This document shows positions 1 through 5,024 of a stretch of 5,024 nt of DNA, in pieces (position 1 is the first letter of the stretch; each line of letters starts with the position of its first letter). The DNA comes from Sphingobacteriaceae bacterium (GTDB lineage Bacteria; Bacteroidota; Bacteroidia; Sphingobacteriales; Sphingobacteriaceae). A program made the position numbers and the translations under genes. The stretch lies in the NCBI GenBank assembly GCA_021740025.1, contig JAIPAN010000108.1:1-5024 (forward strand), in the 5' to 3' direction. Under the pieces are notes generated by a model. The model was not told the origin of the DNA, ran no database searches, and saw nothing but the letters and a program-made list of their open reading frames with translations.

Positions 1-578
1 CTATACTCAACCTTTAATTTTACCTGTCCGCCCGCAGCTTGTAGCGATTTAGGCAAGAATACTTGCATACGGGTATCGGTAATTTGGTATTTTACTTCGG
101 TTTGGGTGGTTTTACCTTGAAGGGTACTTAAAACCGATACCGATTTGATGGTGTACCCGCCATCAAATTTTTGTTTACCAGCTCCATTGCGGCTTCCACT
201 CATAGGGATTACTGCATTTCCACGAGAATCTGCTTTGAATAAATTTTGGTCGAGTTGCATCCAAACAAAGCCCAATGCATCGGGGCTATTGTTGGTATAC
301 GTTACGGTTGCCGAACCCGAAATTTCGTTGTTTTGATCATTTAACTTTGCGGTTAATTGATAATCGGCACGGTTTTGCCAATATTTTGGACCAGGCTGCC
401 CACTTGCCGAACGGTATTCGTTACCAGTTCTGGTATAAAAAATAGGAGCAAAAGCATCCTGATAGCTATATTTAGATACAGGTGCTGCGGTGCTTGCGCT
501 TGGGCTTTGTTGTGCGAAGGAGGTAAATCCTAGCAACAAAGCCAACGATACACCAATTACGTGTTTGATTTTGTTCAT
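1..578 (-). CDS. M1-family metallopeptidase (aminopeptidase N-like), N-terminal part, secreted
   Basis: Partial gene: it starts with ATG at 578-576 and runs off the left edge after 192 complete codons. The first 22 residues form a signal peptide: basic MNKIKH, a hydrophobic VIGVSLALLLGF core, then TSFA before QQ, a good signal peptidase I site with Ser at -3 and Ala at -1. A Ser/Ala/Pro-rich linker follows (about residues 24-35). Then comes a beta-rich region with PGPKYWQNRADYQL (63-76), EISGSATVTYTNNSPDALGF (85-104) and VWMQLDQNLF (105-114). This resembles the N-terminal beta-sandwich of M1 aminopeptidases, where a substrate is written as tolerating extended, non-helical segments before the catalytic domain. 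The zinc site (HExxH...E) and the GAMEN-type motif would lie beyond the edge, so activity cannot be confirmed. From the family I infer a periplasmic or surface zinc aminopeptidase that trims peptides. No Shine-Dalgarno sequence or convincing promoter is visible in the 69-base gap after the arsC-like gene. Confidence 0.8.
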   Translation of the reverse strand, partial: MNKIKHVIGVSLALLLGFTSFAQQSPSASTAAPVSKYSYQDAFAPIFYTRTGNEYRSASGQPGPKYWQNRADYQLTAKLNDQNNEISGSATVTYTNNSPDALGFVWMQLDQNLFKADSRGNAVIPMSGSRNGAGKQKFDGGYTIKSVSVLSTLQGKTTQTEVKYQITDTRMQVFLPKSLQAAGGQVKLKVEY

Positions 579-647
579 TATGAAATTGATTTTTAGGGTT
601 GAAAATTAGTAAAAATGATTATTAAATACGTGAATCGATTACAATTG

Positions 648-1001
648 TTACTTTTTAGCAAAATATGCGGCATAGGCTTCTTCATCAAAGCCTAATAAAA
701 TACCTCGGTTAGATTCTAAAACGGGGCGTTTTGTTACACTTGTTTTCTGCAGTATTAACTCAAATGCTGTTTCTTTATTTTGAATGCCTTGTTGAACTTC
801 TAAGGGTAGCTGTTTCCAAGTAGTGCCTCGTTTATTTACCAAGGCTTCCCAGCCTACTTGGGCCACCCATGCTTCTAATTTTTCTAGGGTGATGCCTTTT
901 TTCTTAAAATCGTGAAAGGTATAAGCTATCTTATTTGCCTTAAGCCAATCGAGGGCTTTTTTAACGGTATTGCAATTGGGTATGCCGTACAGGGTAATCA
1001 T
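648..1001 (-). CDS. ArsC/Spx-family thioredoxin-fold protein, YffB type
   Basis: A complete 117-residue protein, close in length to E. coli YffB (about 118). It begins MITLYGIPNCNTVKKALDWL, the thioredoxin-like start of the ArsC/Spx/YffB family, with the active-site-type Cys at position 10. Other family marks are FHDFKKKG (29-36), WEALVNKRGTTWKQL (51-65), KRPVL (91-95) and LLGF (102-105). Cys10 is the only cysteine, so the CxxC pair of Spx is absent, which favours a YffB-like protein over a true redox-switched Spx regulator. Automatic pipelines may call it arsenate reductase or Spx/MgsR-like. Its reaction is not established; glutathione-dependent thiol reduction has been suggested for YffB-type proteins, and RNA polymerase binding would be speculative here. 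The ATG follows the pth stop codon after a single base, indicating an operon and probable translational coupling. No arsenic-resistance genes are nearby. Confidence 0.88.
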   Translation of the reverse strand: MITLYGIPNCNTVKKALDWLKANKIAYTFHDFKKKGITLEKLEAWVAQVGWEALVNKRGTTWKQLPLEVQQGIQNKETAFELILQKTSVTKRPVLESNRGILLGFDEEAYAAYFAKK

Positions 1002-1002
1002 C

Positions 1003-1563
1003 TTATTTATTAAAATTAGTCATGGTTAATTCGGGACCAATGGCTACAAAACTTTCAATCATTTGTATGCTTCGGTCAATTAAAGCGGGCAGTTCGGGCT
1101 GTTCATCGGTATCAAAACCGCTTAATACATAATCTACTTGGCGGCCTTTCGGGAAATTATCGCCAATACCAAAACGAATGCGTGGATAATTGGAATGGCC
1201 CAATACTGCCTCAATGCTTTTTAAGCCGTTGTGACCAGCATTGCTGCCTTTGGGTTTTAAACGCACCGTTCCAAAAGGAAGGGCTAAATCGTCTACCACA
1301 ATAAGTACCCGCTCGGCCGGAATGACCAATTCTTGCATCCAATAGTTAAGCGCTTTTCCACTTAGGTTCATAAAGGTGGTTGGTTTTATAAGGCAAAGTT
1401 TTTTGCCTTTAAAAGAAACCTCGGTATAGCCTGCCAAGCGCATGGTGGTAAAGCTGGCACCTGCTTTTTTGGCTAGCTCATCTAACACCATAAAGCCAAT
1501 GTTATGCCGGGTGTCGGCATATTCAGGGCCTATGTTTCCTAATCCAACTATGAGGTATTTCAT
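1003..1563 (-). CDS. pth: Peptidyl-tRNA hydrolase (bacterial Pth)
   Basis: Cytosolic esterase that releases peptides from peptidyl-tRNAs dropped by stalled ribosomes and recycles the tRNA. The 186 residues are close to the usual 185-195. Catalytic and tRNA-binding positions align with E. coli Pth: Asn10 and His20 in LIVGLGN and TRHN, Asn66 in KPTTFMNLSG (E. coli Asn68), Asp91 in VVDDLALPFG (E. coli Asp93), and Asn112 in GSNAGHNGLK (E. coli Asn114). DDLALPFG is a form I associate with Bacteroidota homologues. I chose ATG at 1563-1561 (MKYLIVGLGN) because it puts the fold at its normal N-terminus; an in-frame TTG three codons upstream would add only residues with no family support. The gene lies downstream of rplY, a common neighbour, but a strong terminator separates them. 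The yffB-like gene follows after one base. Confidence 0.96.
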   Translation of the reverse strand: MKYLIVGLGNIGPEYADTRHNIGFMVLDELAKKAGASFTTMRLAGYTEVSFKGKKLCLIKPTTFMNLSGKALNYWMQELVIPAERVLIVVDDLALPFGTVRLKPKGSNAGHNGLKSIEAVLGHSNYPRIRFGIGDNFPKGRQVDYVLSGFDTDEQPELPALIDRSIQMIESFVAIGPELTMTNFNK

Positions 1564-1569
1564 GGTTAA

Positions 1570-1577
1570 CAAATATA
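1570..1577 (-). promoter_or_regulatory. Possible -7 promoter element for pth
   Basis: On the minus strand this reads TATATTTG, an exact match to the Bacteroidota sigma factor -7 consensus TAnnTTTG. It sits between the rplY terminator and the pth ATG, where a new promoter would be needed. No TTG/TTTG is present at the expected -33 distance, so the call rests on one half-site. Only six bases separate the element from the ATG, so initiation here would give an essentially leaderless mRNA. Confidence 0.4.
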
Positions 1578-1602
1578 AAAAAAGGGTTCATTTAGCGGGC
1601 AT

Positions 1603-1635
1603 AAAAAAAGCGCCCCGTTTCGGAGGCGCTTTTTT
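1603..1635 (-). terminator. Intrinsic terminator after rplY (symmetrical, could work both ways)
   Basis: GCGCC at 1610-1614 pairs with GGCGC at 1625-1629. The stem continues as CCG (1615-1617) with CGG (1621-1623), leaving a bulged A at 1624 and a three-base loop. A run of seven A precedes the stem and six T follow it, so either strand gives a GC hairpin with a U tract. On the minus strand it lies 18 bases past the rplY stop codon and should end the prs-rplY transcript. No plus-strand gene points into it here. Confidence 0.88.
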
Positions 1636-1652
1636 CTTCAGTTTTTAACTAA

Positions 1653-2228
1653 TTATTTACCTGCTTCTTGTTCTGCTTGTTTCAATGCACGAGACATTAC
1701 TACAGAAACGATGGTATCATCGGCGTTATTGGTTACTTGGAATTTATCGAAGCTTAAATCGCCAACACGAACAGATTTACCTAATTCTAATACTTCCATA
1801 CCTACTTCAACGTATTGTGGCATATCTTTAGGGAATGCTTTAACACGTAATTTACGTAGTTTTTGGATTAATTTACCCCCCATTTTAACACCTGGAGAAG
1901 TGCCTGTCAATTTTACCGGAATTTCCATTACAAATGGTTTGCTATCGTTTACTCTTAAAAAGTCAACGTGCAAAATTTGTTCGGTTAATGGGTGGAATTG
2001 GATGTCTTGCAATACCGCTTGCGCTTTGGTACCTTCTACATCAATGTCAACGAAATGAACGTCTGGTGTGTACACCAAACCTTTCAAATCAGCTGCGGAC
2101 ACGGCAAAGTGGATTTGGTTGTCTCCACCATAAAGAACTGCAGGCACTTTGCCTTCGTAACGCAATTCTTTAGCGTCTCTTTTCCCTACGTTCTCTCTAC
2201 GAGAACCGCTAATAGCAAATGATTTCAT
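1653..2228 (-). CDS. rplY: 50S ribosomal protein L25, long form (Ctc/TL5 type)
   Basis: Ribosomal protein that binds 5S rRNA in the central protuberance of the large subunit. The 191 residues match the two-domain long form (Ctc of Bacillus, TL5 of Thermus), not the short E. coli L25 of about 94. The N-terminal 5S-binding domain (about 1-92) shows the basic start SRRENVGKRDAKELR, GKVPAVLYGG (26-35), and QDIQFHPLTEQILHVDFLRV (74-93). The C-terminal beta domain (about 95-180) includes IPVKLTGTSPGVKMGGKL (103-120) and ends in an Ala/Glu/Lys-rich tail (KQAEQEAGK). ATG at 2228 gives the standard family start (MKSFAISG) and lies 37 bases after the prs stop, with an A-rich leader and no Shine-Dalgarno sequence. 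The short spacing, same strand and absence of a terminator between them suggest co-transcription with prs. In Bacillus, Ctc is also a general stress protein; whether that applies here is unknown. Confidence 0.96.
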   Translation of the reverse strand: MKSFAISGSRRENVGKRDAKELRYEGKVPAVLYGGDNQIHFAVSAADLKGLVYTPDVHFVDIDVEGTKAQAVLQDIQFHPLTEQILHVDFLRVNDSKPFVMEIPVKLTGTSPGVKMGGKLIQKLRKLRVKAFPKDMPQYVEVGMEVLELGKSVRVGDLSFDKFQVTNNADDTIVSVVMSRALKQAEQEAGK

Positions 2229-2265
2229 TTTTACTTGTTTTTAATTTATATTTCTAACGTTATTG

Positions 2266-3210
2266 TTATTCTACTTTAAAAAGACCCGAAATAGACCCGT
2301 GTTCGTTTACATTGGCAATGGCTTTGGCAAACAAATCGGCGGTGGATAAGACCTTAATTTTGCTACTTTCCTGCTTAAGAGGAATGGTATCGGTAACTAT
2401 TAATTCAGCCAAGGCAGAGTTTTCTATAGTTTCGTAAGCCTTGCCCGATAATACGGCATGACTACACACTGCACGCACACTATTTGCACCTTTTTCCATA
2501 ATCAAAGAAGCAGCTTTAGCTAAAGTACCAGCGGTATCGCATATATCGTCAATGAGCACAATATCTTTTCCTGATACCTCTCCTATAACTGACATGGATT
2601 CTATTTCATTAGCTCTTTTACGTTGTTTATCGCAAATTACTACTTCAGCATTGAAATATTTGGCAAAGCTACGAGCACGGTAAGAGCCTCCCATGTCTGG
2701 AGATGCGATTGTTAAATTAGGTAATTTGAGTTTCTTGATATAAGGTACAAAGATTACAGAAGCGTCTAAATGATCAACTGGGATATCAAAAAAACCTTGT
2801 ATTTGGGCCGCATGCAAATCCATAGTCATTATACGATGTGCGCCGGCCGCGGTAAGTAAATTCGCAATTAATTTTGCGCCTATGGCTACTCTGGGTTTAT
2901 CTTTACGATCTTGACGTGCAAAACCAAAATATGGAACCACCACGGTAATGTAGTGGGCCGAAGCTCTTTTGGCAGCATCAATCATAAGTAACAATTCCAT
3001 CAAATTCTCGGTTGGTGGCGTGGTGCTTTGTATTAAGAAGATGTCACAACCTCTTACCGATTCGTTGAAGTGTGGCTGGAATTCGCCGTCGCTGAAACGA
3101 GAAAGTGTTACATCGCCCAAAGGTTTACCATAAGATGCGGCTATATGCTGAGCCAAAACCGTTGTTCCGGAGCCAGCAAAAAGCTTTACAGGATTAAATT
3201 GTAAGGGCAT
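2266..3210 (-). CDS. prs: Ribose-phosphate pyrophosphokinase (PRPP synthase, class I)
   Basis: Makes phosphoribosyl pyrophosphate from ribose 5-phosphate and ATP in the cytosol, feeding purine, pyrimidine, NAD, histidine and tryptophan synthesis. The 314 residues equal the usual class I length. Visible motifs: RFSDGEF (38-44) and QSTTPPTENLMELLLMIDAA (61-80) of the N-terminal half; the catalytic flexible loop YFGFARQDRKDKPR (94-107); the metal and ATP-binding signature DLHAAQIQGFF (131-141) with His133; SPDMGGSYRAR (170-180); and the PRPP/ribose-phosphate loop VLIDDICDTAGTL (218-230) with Asp221, Asp222 and Asp225. All key positions look intact. The ATG at 3210 is chosen because it gives the expected start before VKLFAGSGT; no Shine-Dalgarno spacing is convincing. 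It is the first gene of an apparent prs-rplY unit and lies 65 bases after tRNA-Gln, with a terminator in that gap and no clear promoter of its own. Confidence 0.97.
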   Translation of the reverse strand: MPLQFNPVKLFAGSGTTVLAQHIAASYGKPLGDVTLSRFSDGEFQPHFNESVRGCDIFLIQSTTPPTENLMELLLMIDAAKRASAHYITVVVPYFGFARQDRKDKPRVAIGAKLIANLLTAAGAHRIMTMDLHAAQIQGFFDIPVDHLDASVIFVPYIKKLKLPNLTIASPDMGGSYRARSFAKYFNAEVVICDKQRKRANEIESMSVIGEVSGKDIVLIDDICDTAGTLAKAASLIMEKGANSVRAVCSHAVLSGKAYETIENSALAELIVTDTIPLKQESSKIKVLSTADLFAKAIANVNEHGSISGLFKVE

Positions 3211-3229
3211 AACCTTTTGTTTACATGTT

Positions 3230-3264
3230 AAAAAAAATCGGATTGCGCAGAACCCACAATCCGA
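3230..3264 (-). terminator. Intrinsic terminator between tRNA-Gln and prs
   Basis: TCGGATTG (3238-3245) and CAATCCGA (3257-3264) form a perfect 8-bp stem around an 11-base loop. Read on the minus strand, the stem is followed at once by eight T (3237-3230), a classic Rho-independent arrangement. It starts 12 bases past the mature tRNA-Gln and its U tract ends 19 bases before the prs ATG. It would end the tRNA transcript, or act as a partial terminator or attenuator if prs depends on the tRNA promoter. Confidence 0.85.
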
Positions 3265-3275
3265 AGTTTATAGTG

Positions 3276-3346
3276 TTGTCCTACCAGGATTCGAACCTAG
3301 ACAGACTGGACCAAAACCAGTTGTACTACCTTTATACTATAGGACA
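3276..3346 (-). tRNA. tRNA-Gln (anticodon UUG)
   Basis: Folds as a 71-base cloverleaf on the minus strand. The acceptor stem TGTCCTA/TAGGACA is fully paired with U1-A72, a known glutamine identity element, and the discriminator is A73. The D arm has a 3-bp GTA/TAC stem. The anticodon stem ACTGG/CCAGT holds loop TTTTGGT with anticodon TTG (plus-strand positions 3312-3314). The T arm is CTAGG/CCTGG around TTCGAAT, with one T-G pair. The bases after A73 are CAC, so the CCA end is not fully encoded and must be added after transcription. It would read CAA, and CAG by wobble. Confidence 0.96.
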
Positions 3347-3383
3347 ATCTCCAAAAACCAAGCTAATGCCTGCAAATGGTTTG

Positions 3384-3415
3384 CAAATATAGAGGGATAA
3401 ATACTAATCTGCAAA
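3384..3415 (-). promoter_or_regulatory. Bacteroidota-type promoter for tRNA-Gln
   Basis: On the minus strand TTTG (3415-3412) is followed after 20 bases by TATATTTG (3391-3384). These match the Bacteroidota -33 (TTG/TTTG) and -7 (TAnnTTTG) elements at an appropriate distance. Initiation would be expected near 3378, about 30 bases before the tRNA 5' end, leaving a short leader for RNase P to remove. It is the best promoter in the window and may also serve prs through read-through. Confidence 0.75.
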
Positions 3416-3477
3416 TGAATTTGAATTTTACCCCAAGAAAATATTGGCAGTTAAATTCTGTTAATAGCATTTGTTAA

Positions 3478-3510
3478 TTGCCCATATTTAAAACCAATTC
3501 CTTAATTTCG
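3478..3510 (+). promoter_or_regulatory. Possible promoter for the DUF2723 gene
   Basis: TTG (3478-3480) and, after 22 bases, TAATTTCG (3503-3510), which is a 7-of-8 match to the Bacteroidota -7 consensus TAnnTTTG. The spacing is slightly long. Position is right, giving a leader of roughly 15-20 bases before the ATG at 3533. This AT-rich spacer can yield such matches by chance, so the call is tentative. Confidence 0.35.
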
Positions 3511-3532
3511 GCAATCTAAAGGAAACTTAAGT

Positions 3533-5024
3533 ATGAACTATTCAAAAATTAATAATTTGACTGGATGGATTACATTTTTAATCGCATCTATCACCTATAT
3601 TTTAACCTTAGAACCCTCTACTAGCTTTTGGGATTGTGGCGAATTTATTGCCGCTGCCTTCAAATTGCAAGTTGTACACCAACCGGGAGCTCCACTATTT
3701 TTAATGGTTCAGAAAATGTTCTCCTTGTTGGCTTTTGGAAACACTGCCAAGATAGCTTATTTCATGAATGTAGGCTCTGCACTTTGTAGTGGTTTAACCA
3801 TATTATTTTTGTTTTGGACTATTACAGCACTTGCAAAAAAAGTGGTGGCAAAACCAAATGAAGAATTGAGCAAAGGCCAATTAATTAGCATTATTGGAAG
3901 TGGATTGGTGGGTGCGCTTGCCTATACCTTTTCAGATTCTTTTTGGTTTTCTGCGGTAGAATCTGAGGTGTATGCCATGTCATCCTTGTGTACAGCTATT
4001 GTTTTTTGGGCCATTTTAAAATGGGAAGCACAAGCAGATGAACCTAAGGCAGATCGCTGGATTATTTTTATAGCCTATGTAATGGGGCTTTCTATCGGCG
4101 TACATTTATTAAACTTATTAGTTATACCAGCTATTGCTTTGGTGTATTACTTTAAAAGGAATACAGTGGCTACGCCAAAAGGAACTATTTTGGCTTTATT
4201 TACGGGTATTCTGATTTTAGGAGTCATTCAATACGGGGTCATTCAATACCTCATTAAGCTAGCCGCTAATTTCGATTTATTCTTCGTAAATTCTTTAGGC
4301 TTAGGCTTTGGTAGTGGCGTGCTTGTATTTGCACTCTTACTCATTGTGGCTATTGTATATGGCATTCAATATAGCATCCGTAAAAATAAAACGGTGCTTA
4401 ACTTAGGCTTGTTATGCTTTACATTCATCTTACTGGGGTATAGCTCTTTTGCCATGTTAATTATTAGAGCACAAGCAAACCCAAGTTTAAACAATTCGGA
4501 TCCAGACCATGTATTTGCCATGTTGAGCTACTTGAACCGAGAGCAATATGGCGATCGACCTTTAGCATACGGCCACTATTTCGATTCTAAACCAATAGAT
4601 GTAAAAAAGGGAGAGAATATATATAGAAAGGGCGCCAAAATTTATGAATTAGCAGGCACTAAAGACCAATATATTTATGACCGAAATACACTCCTACCTA
4701 GAATGTATAGTGAAGATCCCAGCCATGTTGGCTTTTACAAAGAATGGATGCGGTTAGGTGAAAGCAGTTCTCCTAGTTTTTCGGATAATTTGGGATTTTT
4801 ATTTAGTTATCAGACCGGCTTTATGTACATGCGTTATTTTGCTTGGAACTTTGTGGGCAGACAAAATGATGAACAAGGACATGGAAATTATTTAGACGGC
4901 AATTGGATAACCGGCATTAAAGCCATAGATAATTTACACATTGGCGGCCAAGATGCGCTTTCGCAAGGAGCAAAAACACAGGTTGCTTACAACCGTTTTT
5001 TTGCCCTTCCGTTTATTTTAGGCC
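3533..5024 (+). CDS. DUF2723 (TMEM260-like) multi-membrane GT-C glycosyltransferase, N-terminal part
   Basis: Partial gene: 497 complete codons run from ATG at 3533 to the right edge. A stop codon lies in frame upstream (3503-3505), so this is the first ATG; AAGGA 10 bases before it may help ribosome binding. The start of the protein carries the family's hallmark: a first membrane helix (about 12-26), then EPSTSFWDCGEFIAAAF (27-43) with the acidic pair Asp34 and Glu37, then VVHQPGAPLF (47-56). GT-C enzymes usually place their catalytic acid in such a first external loop. Further marks are FWFSAVESEVYAMSSL (137-152) and GLSIGVHLLNLL (185-196). Several more hydrophobic helices follow up to about residue 320, and then a more polar region with SLNNSDPDHVF and NREQYGDRPLAYG begins. 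Family members in Bacteroidota are often around 1000 residues, so about half is here. Human TMEM260 is a protein O-mannosyltransferase; a role in lipid-linked-sugar-dependent glycosylation of exported proteins is an inference. Substrate unknown. Confidence 0.9.
   Translation, partial: MNYSKINNLTGWITFLIASITYILTLEPSTSFWDCGEFIAAAFKLQVVHQPGAPLFLMVQKMFSLLAFGNTAKIAYFMNVGSALCSGLTILFLFWTITALAKKVVAKPNEELSKGQLISIIGSGLVGALAYTFSDSFWFSAVESEVYAMSSLCTAIVFWAILKWEAQADEPKADRWIIFIAYVMGLSIGVHLLNLLVIPAIALVYYFKRNTVATPKGTILALFTGILILGVIQYGVIQYLIKLAANFDLFFVNSLGLGFGSGVLVFALLLIVAIVYGIQYSIRKNKTVLNLGLLCFTFILLGYSSFAMLIIRAQANPSLNNSDPDHVFAMLSYLNREQYGDRPLAYGHYFDSKPIDVKKGENIYRKGAKIYELAGTKDQYIYDRNTLLPRMYSEDPSHVGFYKEWMRLGESSSPSFSDNLGFLFSYQTGFMYMRYFAWNFVGRQNDEQGHGNYLDGNWITGIKAIDNLHIGGQDALSQGAKTQVAYNRFFALPFILG
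4220..4249 (+). repeat. 15-bp in-frame tandem duplication inside the DUF2723 gene
   Basis: GGAGTCATTCAATAC (4220-4234) is followed directly by GGGGTCATTCAATAC (4235-4249), differing at one base in 15. The repeat is in frame and encodes GVIQY twice (residues 230-239) within a predicted membrane helix. The reading frame is kept. It may be a slippage duplication, or a family motif that happens to be repetitive. Confidence 0.85.

Noticed and set aside
145..336. A 63-codon plus-strand open frame
   Set aside because: It is antisense to the M1 peptidase gene, whose signal peptide and beta-sandwich sequence are clearly meaningful; the plus-strand product looks like nothing known.
633..648. Two adjoining 8-bp palindromes, AATCGATT and ACAATTGT, at the end of the arsC-like gene
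   Set aside because: Short AT-rich palindromes are frequent by chance; there is no GC stem or U tract to make a terminator, and no repeat elsewhere to suggest an operator.
1564..1572. TTG start for pth, three codons upstream of the ATG
   Set aside because: It adds MLT before a standard Pth N-terminus, and the TTG is part of the TATATTTG promoter-like element.
1442..1648. A 68-codon plus-strand open frame ending past the terminator
   Set aside because: It is antisense to the start of pth and runs through the terminator hairpin, so its C-terminus (FFFSF) merely reflects the T tract.
1711..2222. Several open frames on the plus strand across this stretch
   Set aside because: They lie opposite the intact, well-conserved rplY gene, overlap one another in different frames, and show no recognisable domain or start context.
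3221..3226. Start-stop mini frame ATGTAA on the minus strand just before prs
   Set aside because: It is a six-base coincidence in an A/T-rich leader, out of frame with prs, and has no ribosome-binding context.
3211..3275. Possible riboswitch or attenuator leader for prs
   Set aside because: The gap after the tRNA is only 65 bases and is mostly used by the terminator; no aptamer-like conserved core or competing stem is visible, so it is listed only as a terminator.

Overview
The window looks like chromosomal DNA from a member of the Bacteroidota. The genes are AT-rich and mostly lack clear Shine-Dalgarno sequences. Two promoter-like sites carry the phylum's -7 element (TAnnTTTG), and the proteins resemble Bacteroidota versions of their families, including a DUF2723 membrane glycosyltransferase typical of the phylum. 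I cannot place it more precisely from this sequence.

Layout. Positions 1-578 (minus strand) hold the N-terminal 192 residues of a secreted M1-family aminopeptidase-like protein, which runs off the left edge. Next, all on the minus strand, come an ArsC/Spx-fold protein of the YffB type (648-1001), peptidyl-tRNA hydrolase pth (1003-1563), ribosomal protein L25/Ctc (1653-2228), ribose-phosphate pyrophosphokinase prs (2266-3210) and tRNA-Gln(UUG) (3276-3346). A 186-base divergent spacer (3347-3532) carries a well-formed promoter for the tRNA and a weaker one facing right. From 3533 to the right edge the plus strand encodes the N-terminal 497 residues of a DUF2723/TMEM260-like polytopic GT-C glycosyltransferase.

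The minus-strand block (read right to left: tRNA-Gln, prs, rplY, pth, arsC-like) is translation and nucleotide housekeeping. The tRNA supplies glutamine decoding, Prs makes PRPP for nucleotide, His and Trp synthesis, L25 binds 5S rRNA, and Pth recycles peptidyl-tRNA. Two intrinsic terminators divide the block: one after the tRNA and just before prs, and a bidirectional-looking one after rplY. Prs-rplY appears to be one unit and pth-arsC another, the latter with only one base between stop and start codons.

I see no CRISPR array, mobile element, toxin-antitoxin or defence locus, and no evidence of a new multi-gene system. The points most worth a second look are regulatory: a tRNA promoter and terminator placed so that prs may depend on read-through, a possible leaderless start for pth, and short repeats around the tRNA promoter. 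A small in-frame tandem duplication in the DUF2723 gene is also notable.
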